This document shows, piece by piece, positions 9,541 to 17,622 of a stretch of DNA of 64,000 nt. How positions within the stretch are numbered: the first letter of the stretch is position 1; the number at the start of each line of letters is the position of its first letter. The DNA is taken from positions 62,001 to 126,000 of the forward strand of contig NZ_JAHVHV010000002.1 in the NCBI RefSeq assembly GCF_019802085.1, written 5' to 3'. The position numbers and the translations under genes were made by a program. The notes under the pieces are model-generated. The model saw nothing but the letters and a program-made list of their open reading frames with translations. It was not told where the DNA came from and did no database searches. Source of the stretch: Ferrimonas balearica. Lineage in GTDB: Bacteria; Pseudomonadota; Gammaproteobacteria; Enterobacterales; Shewanellaceae.

Positions 9541-10971
9541 ATGAGCAACGAGATCAAGACTCAGGTCGTCGTACTCGGCGCTGGCCCCGCAGGCTACTCT
9601 GCCGCATTCCGCGCCGCGGATCTGGGCCTGGAAACCGTCATCATCGAACGCTACAGCACCCTGGGTGGGGTGTGCCTGAATGTGGGGTGCATCCCCTCCA
9701 AGGCGCTGCTGCACATCGCCAAGGTGATCGACGAAGCCAAGATCATGGCCGACCACGGCGTGAGCTTCGGCGAGCCGAGCATCGATCTGGACAAGATCCG
9801 TGCCCACAAAGAGAAGGTGATCGGTCAGCTGACCGGTGGCCTGGGCGGCATGGCCAAGATGCGTAAAGTGAAGGTCGTGAACGGCAAGGGCCAGTTCACC
9901 GGTGCCAACAGCATCGACGTGACCGCCGAAGATGGCAGCGTCACTACCGTCAAGTTCGACAACGCCATCATTGCCGCCGGTTCCCGCCCCATCGAGCTGC
10001 CCTTCATTCCTCATGAAGACCCGCGGATCTGGGATTCCACCGACGCGCTGGAACTCAAAGAGGTGCCGGAGCGCCTGCTGATCATGGGCGGTGGCATCAT
10101 CGGCCTGGAGATGGGCACCGTGTACAAGGCCCTGGGTTCCGAAGTGGACGTGGTGGAGATGCTGGATCAAGTGATCCCCGCCGCCGACAAAGACGTGGTG
10201 CGGGTGTTCACCAAGCGCATGAACAAGAAGTTCAAGTTCATGCTGGAGACCAAGGTGACCGCCGTGGAAGCCAAGGAGGACGGGATCTACGTCTCCATGG
10301 AGGGCAAGAAGGCCCCGGCCGAGCCTCAGCGCTATGACGCCGTTCTGGTGGCCATCGGCCGTACCCCCAACGGCAAGTCGCTGGGCGCCGAGCACGCCGG
10401 CGTTAACGTCGATGAGCGCGGCTTCATCAACGTCGACAAGCAGCTGCGCACCAACGTGCCCAACATCTACGCCATCGGCGACATCGTGGGTCAGCCCATG
10501 CTGGCGCACAAAGGGGTGCACGAAGGCCACGTGGCGGCCGAGGTGATCGCCGGTAAGAAGCACTACTTCGACCCGAAAGTGATCCCCTCCATCGCCTACA
10601 CCGATCCGGAGATCGCCTGGGTGGGTCTGACCGAGAAGGAAGCCAAGGCGCAGGGTCTGAACTACGAGACCGCCACCTTCCCCTGGGCGGCCAGCGGCCG
10701 GGCCATCGCCTCCGACGCCGCCGACGGCATGACCAAGCTGATCTTCGACAAGGAGAGCCACCGCATCATCGGTGGGGCCGTGGCCGGCACCAACGCCGGT
10801 GAGCTGCTGGGCGAAATTGGCCTGGCCATCGAGATGGGCTGCGACGCGGAAGATCTGGCGCTGACCATCCACGCGCACCCGACGCTGCACGAGTCCGTGG
10901 GCCTGGCCGCCGAGGTGTACGAAGGGTCCATCACCGACCTGCCGAACCCCAAAGCCAAGAAGAAAAAGTGA
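9541..10971 (+). CDS. lpdA: Dihydrolipoamide dehydrogenase (E3)
   Basis: 476 residues. The enzyme reoxidises dihydrolipoamide with FAD and NAD+, for the pyruvate and 2-oxoglutarate dehydrogenase complexes and glycine cleavage. Visible features are the N-terminal FAD fold GAGPAGYSAAFRAADLG, the redox disulfide GGVCLNVGCIPSK, the NAD fold GGGIIGLEMG, the second FAD motif YAIGDI, and the C-terminal catalytic HAHPTLHE. ATG 9541 has the good site AGAGGAA and matches the family start. It has its own upstream gap containing TACAAT (9493-9498), a possible -10, and a terminator on each side, so it can be expressed alone. Confidence 0.97.
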   Translation: MSNEIKTQVVVLGAGPAGYSAAFRAADLGLETVIIERYSTLGGVCLNVGCIPSKALLHIAKVIDEAKIMADHGVSFGEPSIDLDKIRAHKEKVIGQLTGGLGGMAKMRKVKVVNGKGQFTGANSIDVTAEDGSVTTVKFDNAIIAAGSRPIELPFIPHEDPRIWDSTDALELKEVPERLLIMGGGIIGLEMGTVYKALGSEVDVVEMLDQVIPAADKDVVRVFTKRMNKKFKFMLETKVTAVEAKEDGIYVSMEGKKAPAEPQRYDAVLVAIGRTPNGKSLGAEHAGVNVDERGFINVDKQLRTNVPNIYAIGDIVGQPMLAHKGVHEGHVAAEVIAGKKHYFDPKVIPSIAYTDPEIAWVGLTEKEAKAQGLNYETATFPWAASGRAIASDAADGMTKLIFDKESHRIIGGAVAGTNAGELLGEIGLAIEMGCDAEDLALTIHAHPTLHESVGLAAEVYEGSITDLPNPKAKKKK

Positions 10972-10987
10972 GGGTAACCCTCGCGAC

Positions 10988-11014
10988 AAAGGCGGCCCCC
11001 GGGCCGCCTTTTTT
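10988..11014 (+). terminator. Terminator after lpdA
   Basis: A GGCGGCC / GGCCGCC hairpin follows AAA and is followed by six Ts, 17 bases after the lpdA stop. Confidence 0.85.
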
Positions 11015-11097
11015 GTTGCCCCTTCGCTGACACTGCCGCCGGGATCACGTAGAGTGTTTGCGACAAAAAAATAACAACAAATCAGGGAACGGGTTTC

Positions 11098-14000
11098 ATG
11101 CGCTTCTTTCTGCTGCTGTTGCTGTGCCTGCTGCAGAGTGTCGCGCCGGCCAGGGCGTCGGCGATTCGGCTGGTCAATGCCGAGCAGGGGCTGTCCAACC
11201 AGACCGTGCTGGCACTGGCGGAGGATCAGGACGGGCTGATGTGGATCGGCACAGAGGACGGCCTCTACCGGCTGACCGACCGGCGCCTGCGACGGATAGA
11301 CCAGCAAGGCGCCCGCTACCTGTTCAACGAAAGCTTTATCCAGGCCCTGCTGCCGCTGGCGGATCACCGCATGCTGGTGGCCACCGACAGTCACCTCTAC
11401 CTCTACGACATCCGGGTCAACCAGGTGCACAACCTGGAAACCCTGCTCGGATTGCCGGAATTCACCACCACCCGCCGCTTCTACCAGGACCGCCACGGCA
11501 GCATCTGGTTCATCTCCGAGGAGGGCGCTCTGTTTCGCCTGGACCCGGAGCTGACCCAGTACGATGCCTTGGGTCAGATGCCCCCCCAACAACACTGGCG
11601 CCAGCTGTTGCGGGACGATAGAGACAGCCTCTGGGCCATGAGTCGTCACCAACTGGTGCGGATGGACGACCAGGTCATCGGGCCCCGGGAGAACCTCTGG
11701 CCGGCGCAGCTGGGGGAGCTGCGGGCCATGGCCCAGGATGGCGAGGGTCGGCTTTGGCTGGCCAGCTACAGCGGCCTCTATCAGCTGGACACCGAGCGCG
11801 GTGAGGTGATGCCCCAGCCGGCGGTGGCCCGCGCGTTTCGCGATGTCGAAAGCGATGGCCGTGGGGGACTGTGGCTGCTGGGGCGCGACGATCTCTGGCA
11901 CTGGCCTCAGGGCGCCGCCGAACCCCGGACGGTGTCCCTCGGCCTGGATGCCTCCTACCGCATGGAGTCCCTCTTTGCCCTGGAGGTCGACTCCCGGGGC
12001 CAGGTGTGGATCATCAGCAGCTACGAGGGGCTGGTGGGCTACCGTCACACGGCCCCCTTTGTCACCGAACAGATCAACCAGGATCGCTATCCCGGCCTGA
12101 CCAGCGAGATGGTCTGGGGGATCCACGCCGACGGCCCACGCCGCTTCCTGGCCACCGACGGCGCCCTGCAGTGGGTGGATCTCGACAGCGGCGACTCCGG
12201 CCACATCTCCCTGCCGGGGATGCGCGATGCCGGGGCGGTGTTTGCCGTGGTGCCGCAGGGGGAGGAAGCCTTGCTGGCCGCCACCAGCGAGGGGCTCTAC
12301 CGGGTGGATCTGGCCAGCTTCCAGGCCCGCCCCTTTGCCGAGCAGGGCCTGCCGGATCTCAGCCACCGCATGGTGTTTAACCTGATCCCCGATGGCGACA
12401 GCCTTTGGATTATCACCGACAAGCACCTCTACCGCTGGTGGCCGCAGCGTCAGCACAGTGAAGTGTTCGAGGTGAATGGCGAGCCCCTGTACGGGGTGCG
12501 CAACCTGGCCCGAACCGAGGACGGTCGACTCTGGCTCGGGGGCGACAACCTGCTGGCCTACCAGGACCCCGACGGCCCCGTCGAGTCGGTGCTTCAGCAG
12601 CTGCCGGCGGGGGAGCGCAAACACTCCATCAGCCTTCTGCTGCCCCAGCCCGGGGGCGGGATCTGGTTTGGCAGCTTTGGCCGCGGGATCTGGCACTACG
12701 ATCCCCGCTGGCAGGAGTTTCGCGATCTGACCGACGAGTGGCAGCTGGACTGCGACAGCCCCTATTTCGGCGTGGCCCTGGATCATCGCCTGGTGCTGGG
12801 CTGCACCCGCAACCTCTTCGTGGTGGATCCGCTGCGCCATGAACTGGTGGGCTTCGACCAGTTCGATGGCCTGGCGGTCAACGATCTGAACGAAGGCGCC
12901 GTGCTCTTCCGGCCGGAGCTGGGCCTGATGATCGGCGGCGTGCGGGGCATGGTGACCCTGGACGTAGAGCGCATGGTGCACGAAGAGCGCGACGAGCGGC
13001 CGATGATCGAAGCGATGGAGGTGCACTACCAGGACGGAGAGCGCCAGCTGTCGCTGCGCCCCGAGGGGGAGTCCCTGGCGGTGGGCCCGGATTACCGCCT
13101 GCTGACCCTGCGCTTTGCCAGCAACCGGCAGCTGGATTTTCATCCCAAGCCTTACCGCTACCGCCTGAACTACAACGGCGTGAAGGGGGAGCTAATCGAC
13201 GTCTTCCAGGACGATCAGCTCACCTTCAGCGGCCTGCGCCCCGGCCTCTACCAGCTGGAGCTGTACGGCATCCAGCAGGGGATCTGGTCGCCGGTGCCCA
13301 GCCGGGTGGAGTTTGTGGTGCAGCAGCGCTGGTGGCAAAGCGAAGTGGCGATGCTGCTGGGCGGCACGCTCTTGTTGATGCTGCTGCTGGCGGGGCTGGT
13401 GCAGCGCCAGCGCCAGATGGACCGGGTGCGTCAGGTCAACGCCCAGCTCAGCCAGAGCCGTCAGCGCCTGCACCTGGCCCTGAGTGCCGGCCGCTCCGAC
13501 ACCTGGGAGTGGGACAAGGCCAGCAACCGTTTCCGTCTGGACAATCGCCAGCGCTGCCTGGGGGACATCGAAGACACCCAGTTGTTGGAGATGAGCGAGA
13601 TGACCATCCACCCGGACGACCGTCTGCGGGTGTGGCGGGCGTGGCGGGAGCACTACCTGGGGCTGTCGGAACACTACGACATCGAATACCGCCAGGCCGA
13701 TCACAAGGGCCGCTGGCGCTGGATCTGGGCCGCCGGCAAGGCGGTGGACCGGGACGAACGCAACGGCCAGGCCCGGCGGGTGGTGGGGATCTACACCGAC
13801 ATGACCGCCCACCGTCGCTTGGAGGAGGAGCACGGTCTCTACGCCCAGGCCATCGAAAACACCTCCGAAGGGGTGGTGATCCTGGACCATCAACTGGTGG
13901 TCCAGGGCTGCAACCCGGCGGCGGAGATGATCCTGGCCACCCCCCGGACCCGCATCATGGGGGCCCGCTTCCAGCACTACTGGTTCGCCAACCAGGGGCC

Positions 14001-15510
14001 GCAGCTGGAGGCGATCTGCCAGGGGGCGTCCAACTGGCAGGGCGAAGTGCTGCTGCAGGGCAGCGGAGCCAACCAGGTGCCGGTGTGGCTCAACATCAGC
14101 CCCATGGGGGACAACGCCCGCCATCTGGTGGCGCTGTTCTCCGACATCACCGAACGCAAGCGCACCGAGCTGGAACTGCGCCGCCTGGCGGACTTTGATC
14201 CCCTCACCGGACTGCCCAACCGCAGCCAGTTCAACAACCGCCTGGTGGAGGCGATTGAGCAGCGCGGCGCCCTGGGCGGGCCCATGGCGCTGATGTTCCT
14301 GGATCTGGACCGCTTCAAGCACATCAACGACACCTACGGCCACTCCACCGGGGATGGCCTGCTGATCGAGGCGGCGCGTCGACTCAGCGGACTGATGGGC
14401 GAGCATGAGTTGTTGTGCCGGTTCGGCGGGGACGAGTTCATCGTGCTGGTTCGACGTTACCAGGACAAACGGGACCTTGAGGTGCTGGGGCAAAAGATCC
14501 TGAGCGCCATCGCCCAGCCGTTCGAGGTGGAGGGGCAGGTGTTCTACGTCTCCACCAGCGTCGGGGTGGCCTGCTGGCCCACCGACGCCGACCAACCGGA
14601 GACCCTGATCCGCCATGCGGACCTGGCGATGTACCACGCCAAGGAGGAGGGTCGGGGCCGGGTCTGTTTCTACAGCCAGCAGCGCAACGCCCAGGCCACC
14701 TATCAGCTGGAGCTGGAGAACGCCCTGCGTCAGGCCCTGGAGTCCGACCGCCTCGAGCTGCACTACCAGCCGCAACTGGACCTGCAAAACGGCCGGGTGA
14801 TCGGGGTCGAGGCGCTGCTGCGCTGGTACGACGAGGACAACGGGCCGGTGGCCCCGGACACCTTTATCAGCCTGGCCGAATCCAGTGGCATCATCGTCCA
14901 ACTCGACCGCTGGGCCCTGCGCCAGGCCTGTCAGAGCTTCGTCCGCTGGGGGCTGGGGGAGGGGGCCCGGTTGTCGGTGAACGTCTCCGCCAGTCACTTC
15001 CGTCAGCCCGATTACGTGGAGTTCGTCTCCCGCGTACTTAAGGAGACGGGGATGCCCGCCAATCAGCTGTGCCTGGAGATCACCGAAGGGGTGCTGATGA
15101 AGCAGGTCAGCCTGGCCCGGGGCCACCTGCGGGCGCTGCGCCGGCTTGGGGTGTCGGTGGCGGTGGACGACTTTGGCACCGGTTACTCCTCACTGGCCTA
15201 CTTAAGCCAGTTTGCCGTCGATGCACTGAAGATCGACCGCTCCTTCGTCCAGGATCTGCCCGGCAACCCAACCAACGGCGCCATCACCCGAAGCATCCTG
15301 GATCTGGGTCGCAACCTGGGACTGCAGGTGGTGGCCGAGGGAGTGGAAACCGTCGAGCAGGAGGCGTTCTTGCGTCAGCAGGGCTGCTTGCGCATGCAGG
15401 GCTTCCTCTACGCCCGACCGATGAACGCCGAGGCCTGCTGCCTGTGGCTGCAGGAGTTCAACGAAGGCCGACCGACGACGGCCGGCACCGCAGTCAGTCG
15501 AGGGCGTTGA
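11098..15510 (+). CDS. Propeller-sensor, PAS, GGDEF and EAL membrane protein (c-di-GMP turnover)
   Basis: 1470 residues. The signal peptide is at about residues 1-21 (MRFFLLLLLCLLQSVAPARA). Next comes a periplasmic beta-propeller built from two-component-regulator (reg_prop) repeats such as DQDGLMWIGTEDGLYRL, then a Y_Y_Y-type domain (FSGLRPGLYQLELYG). A single membrane helix lies at about 752-771. The cytoplasmic part has PAS/PAC segments, a GGDEF domain with an intact GGDEF motif at 1110-1114, and an EAL domain with the intact motif at 1238-1240 and DDFGTGYSSLAYL. No RxxD inhibitory site precedes GGDEF. Both cyclase and phosphodiesterase activity are possible; the net activity cannot be read from sequence. 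The 3' end overlaps the convergent HAD gene by 17 bases. Confidence 0.93.
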   Translation: MRFFLLLLLCLLQSVAPARASAIRLVNAEQGLSNQTVLALAEDQDGLMWIGTEDGLYRLTDRRLRRIDQQGARYLFNESFIQALLPLADHRMLVATDSHLYLYDIRVNQVHNLETLLGLPEFTTTRRFYQDRHGSIWFISEEGALFRLDPELTQYDALGQMPPQQHWRQLLRDDRDSLWAMSRHQLVRMDDQVIGPRENLWPAQLGELRAMAQDGEGRLWLASYSGLYQLDTERGEVMPQPAVARAFRDVESDGRGGLWLLGRDDLWHWPQGAAEPRTVSLGLDASYRMESLFALEVDSRGQVWIISSYEGLVGYRHTAPFVTEQINQDRYPGLTSEMVWGIHADGPRRFLATDGALQWVDLDSGDSGHISLPGMRDAGAVFAVVPQGEEALLAATSEGLYRVDLASFQARPFAEQGLPDLSHRMVFNLIPDGDSLWIITDKHLYRWWPQRQHSEVFEVNGEPLYGVRNLARTEDGRLWLGGDNLLAYQDPDGPVESVLQQLPAGERKHSISLLLPQPGGGIWFGSFGRGIWHYDPRWQEFRDLTDEWQLDCDSPYFGVALDHRLVLGCTRNLFVVDPLRHELVGFDQFDGLAVNDLNEGAVLFRPELGLMIGGVRGMVTLDVERMVHEERDERPMIEAMEVHYQDGERQLSLRPEGESLAVGPDYRLLTLRFASNRQLDFHPKPYRYRLNYNGVKGELIDVFQDDQLTFSGLRPGLYQLELYGIQQGIWSPVPSRVEFVVQQRWWQSEVAMLLGGTLLLMLLLAGLVQRQRQMDRVRQVNAQLSQSRQRLHLALSAGRSDTWEWDKASNRFRLDNRQRCLGDIEDTQLLEMSEMTIHPDDRLRVWRAWREHYLGLSEHYDIEYRQADHKGRWRWIWAAGKAVDRDERNGQARRVVGIYTDMTAHRRLEEEHGLYAQAIENTSEGVVILDHQLVVQGCNPAAEMILATPRTRIMGARFQHYWFANQGPQLEAICQGASNWQGEVLLQGSGANQVPVWLNISPMGDNARHLVALFSDITERKRTELELRRLADFDPLTGLPNRSQFNNRLVEAIEQRGALGGPMALMFLDLDRFKHINDTYGHSTGDGLLIEAARRLSGLMGEHELLCRFGGDEFIVLVRRYQDKRDLEVLGQKILSAIAQPFEVEGQVFYVSTSVGVACWPTDADQPETLIRHADLAMYHAKEEGRGRVCFYSQQRNAQATYQLELENALRQALESDRLELHYQPQLDLQNGRVIGVEALLRWYDEDNGPVAPDTFISLAESSGIIVQLDRWALRQACQSFVRWGLGEGARLSVNVSASHFRQPDYVEFVSRVLKETGMPANQLCLEITEGVLMKQVSLARGHLRALRRLGVSVAVDDFGTGYSSLAYLSQFAVDALKIDRSFVQDLPGNPTNGAITRSILDLGRNLGLQVVAEGVETVEQEAFLRQQGCLRMQGFLYARPMNAEACCLWLQEFNEGRPTTAGTAVSRGR

Positions 15511-16159
15511 GCCACTCGGGGGTCAGCGCCACCAGGCTGGGCAGGCGATGGTCGGCGATGACAAAGCGGGGGTCGTCCTGGTGGTGGGCATCCGGGATCG
15601 CCAGGGCCCGCATCTGGGCAGACTTGGCCGACAGCAGACCGTTAAAGGAGTCCTCGATGGCCAGGCACTCCGTGGCCGCCACGCCCAGGGCTGCCGCCGC
15701 GTCCAGGTAGACCTGGGGGTGGGGTTTGCCGTGGGGCAGGTGCTCCGCCGACAGCGTGGCGTCGAAGGTGTCGGTCAACCCCAGTCGGGCAAGCACCGCG
15801 GCGATCAGCCGGCTCGGTGAGGAGGTGGCCAGTCCCAGGGCCAGGCCCTGACTGCGGATGGCGGCGATGGCGCTGTGCACCCCCGCCAGGGCTTCGCCCT
15901 GCTCGGCCACCAGGGTTGCCACTCTGGTCAAAATCTCATCACTTGTGCTGTCGATGCCGGGCCCGTCCCAGGGGTGGCGCCAGTACCAGTACTCCACCAC
16001 CTTATCGATTCTGAGGCCCTGAGTTTTCAGTGTGTCTTCAAAGGTTAAGGGCACACCAAGTTCAGAAAACACCTGAAGCTCGGCCTGCTGCCAATAGGGC
16101 TCTGAATCGATCAAAACCCCATCCATATCGAAAATTACCGCTTTTAATTGCTGGGCCAT
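15494..16159 (-). CDS. hxpB: HAD-superfamily hexitol/sugar phosphatase, HxpB (YniC) family
   Basis: 221 residues. HAD motif I is FDMDGVLIDSE, motif II the ATSSPS segment, motif III the Lys of HGKPHPQVYLDAA, and motif IV IEDSFNG. The co-conserved segments LRIDKVVEYWYWRHPW and DDPRFVIADHRL match the E. coli HxpB (YniC) protein, a 2-deoxyglucose-6-phosphate and hexitol-phosphate phosphatase. The true substrate here is uncertain because HAD enzymes are promiscuous. It is convergent with the sensor gene, overlapping its last 17 bases. Confidence 0.85.
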   Translation of the reverse strand: MAQQLKAVIFDMDGVLIDSEPYWQQAELQVFSELGVPLTFEDTLKTQGLRIDKVVEYWYWRHPWDGPGIDSTSDEILTRVATLVAEQGEALAGVHSAIAAIRSQGLALGLATSSPSRLIAAVLARLGLTDTFDATLSAEHLPHGKPHPQVYLDAAAALGVAATECLAIEDSFNGLLSAKSAQMRALAIPDAHHQDDPRFVIADHRLPSLVALTPEWLNALD

Positions 16160-16300
16160 TGTGTCAAAAGGTACCGCTTGAATTGAATTCTAAACTTGGG
16201 TGGGTCGCCTGTTCGGGAACAGATGGGCAACCGAGAGACGGAACTCCTACACTTTACTGCCTACCCAAAAAATTTGCTTACCGATGTAGGGGAGTACGAG

Positions 16301-17350
16301 ATGAAACTGCAAAAAACCTTGGTTGCTGCTTCATTGATTGGCCTGTTGGCCGCCTGTGGCAGTGACGGTTCTTCTGAAGAACCCGCCCGCCTGACCCTGG
16401 GCGTGTCCGATAACCCGGCCGATGCCAACGAGGTGGTGATCGCCTTTAAAGAGGTGGGCCTCAAGCGCGTCTCCGATGACGGTGACGTGGAAGAGGGCGA
16501 GGTGGAGCACTTCATCGGCGTGGACAACGACGACGAGAGCAGCGAGTGGCGCCAGATCGATCTGCTGGACTACCAGGGCAGCGACACCGCGTTGCTGTTC
16601 GAAGACCAGGGTGAGCTGACCGCCGGCGACTACAAGATGTGCATCTACATCCAGGACGGCGACGGCAGCCGCGAGAGCTCCTACGTGGCCACCGACGACA
16701 TGGACTACGGCCTGAAGAGCAACTCCAACGGCGCCTGCGCCGGCTTCAAGCCCGATGACGGTGATGACACCGGCCGCCTGTTCGTCAACAAGCAGTTCAC
16801 CCTGAACCCGGGCGACAACTTCCTGGTGCTGGAGATGGACCTGATGAAGGTGCTGCAGCCGCCCCGGGGGAGCAGCGACGACTGGACCCTGAAGCCCACC
16901 GGCTATGAGCTGGTGCACGTGGAGGGCGTGGGCAACCTGCGCGGCAGCGTCGACACCGACAGCGTGCGCCTGGCCTGTGAAGTGGCCGTTGCCGGCTCCA
17001 CCTTCGCCGAGGCGGTCTACCTCTACCCGGCGGACACCACCCTGGAGCAGATGGGTGACTTCCGCGATGGCGAGCAGGAGGAGGGCAAGGTGGCCCCGCT
17101 GGGCGCCTCCCGGGTGACCGAGGGCGAAGAGGAGCTGGCAGGCACCTACTTCTACGAGTTTGGCTTCCTGGATGAAGGCAACTACAGCCTGGGCTATACC
17201 TGCACCGCCCACAACGACGATCCCCAGGCGCCCAACGGTGACCAGGACGTGGAAGGCCCCTTCTTCCTCTCCTTCGCCTCACCGGAGAACGCCGAAGTGG
17301 TGGCCGGCACCACTTCCACCTACGATCTCATCGACACCCCCGAAGAGTAA
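16301..17350 (+). CDS. DUF4382 lipoprotein
   Basis: 349 residues. The start at 16301 is preceded by GGGGAG and gives a lipoprotein signal with lipobox LAAC at residues 16-19 and an acidic, Ser-rich tether (GSDGSSEEP). The first domain (about 28-215) reads LTLGVSDNPADANEVVIAFKEV, the hallmark beginning of DUF4382, a family of predicted surface or periplasmic beta proteins of unknown function. The rest is acidic, with four Cys residues after the lipobox, possibly in disulfides. No partner gene is nearby; a terminator follows immediately. Confidence 0.85.
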   Translation: MKLQKTLVAASLIGLLAACGSDGSSEEPARLTLGVSDNPADANEVVIAFKEVGLKRVSDDGDVEEGEVEHFIGVDNDDESSEWRQIDLLDYQGSDTALLFEDQGELTAGDYKMCIYIQDGDGSRESSYVATDDMDYGLKSNSNGACAGFKPDDGDDTGRLFVNKQFTLNPGDNFLVLEMDLMKVLQPPRGSSDDWTLKPTGYELVHVEGVGNLRGSVDTDSVRLACEVAVAGSTFAEAVYLYPADTTLEQMGDFRDGEQEEGKVAPLGASRVTEGEEELAGTYFYEFGFLDEGNYSLGYTCTAHNDDPQAPNGDQDVEGPFFLSFASPENAEVVAGTTSTYDLIDTPEE

Positions 17351-17363
17351 GGGGCACGTCGAG

Positions 17364-17390
17364 AAAAGGGGGCCTGCGGGCCCCCTTTTT
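17364..17390 (+). terminator. Terminator after the DUF4382 gene
   Basis: AAAAGGGGGCC and GGCCCCCTTTTT form a long GC stem ending in five Ts, 13 bases after the stop. Confidence 0.85.
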
Positions 17391-17471
17391 GGGTTTATGG
17401 GTCGGTTCGAAACGGTTGCCCCTCAATTGGCTACGACTTTGGTGTAAATCGGCCCCGAGTTTGACTTCGAT

Positions 17472-17543
17472 TCGGTCAGGCCGATTTAAAAGCGTGCGCA
17501 AGATCGCTATACTGCGGGCACCCAAGATGTGGCGTGCGTCACA
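17472..17543 (+). promoter_or_regulatory. Probable acnB promoter with two operator-like elements
   Basis: TTTAAA (17485-17490) and TATACT (17508-17513) are 17 bases apart and form a reasonable sigma-70 promoter. A near-palindrome TCGGTCAGGCCGA (17472-17484), similar in form to the PdhR box, sits just upstream of the -35. TGTGGCGTGCGTCACA (17528-17543) resembles a CRP site with one base off in the left half. Neither operator assignment is firm. Confidence 0.4.
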
Positions 17544-17622
17544 CAACCATGCCGAATTGCCACATCCGTTCACAGGACGTGCAGCTTGTATGTGAGCCTG
17601 CCAGCAAGAGAGGAAGTGAGTC

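Noticed and set aside
9349-13143. A 1264-codon minus-strand frame over lpdA and the sensor gene
   Set aside because: Antisense shadow of well-conserved genes; no ribosome-binding site or recognisable motif.
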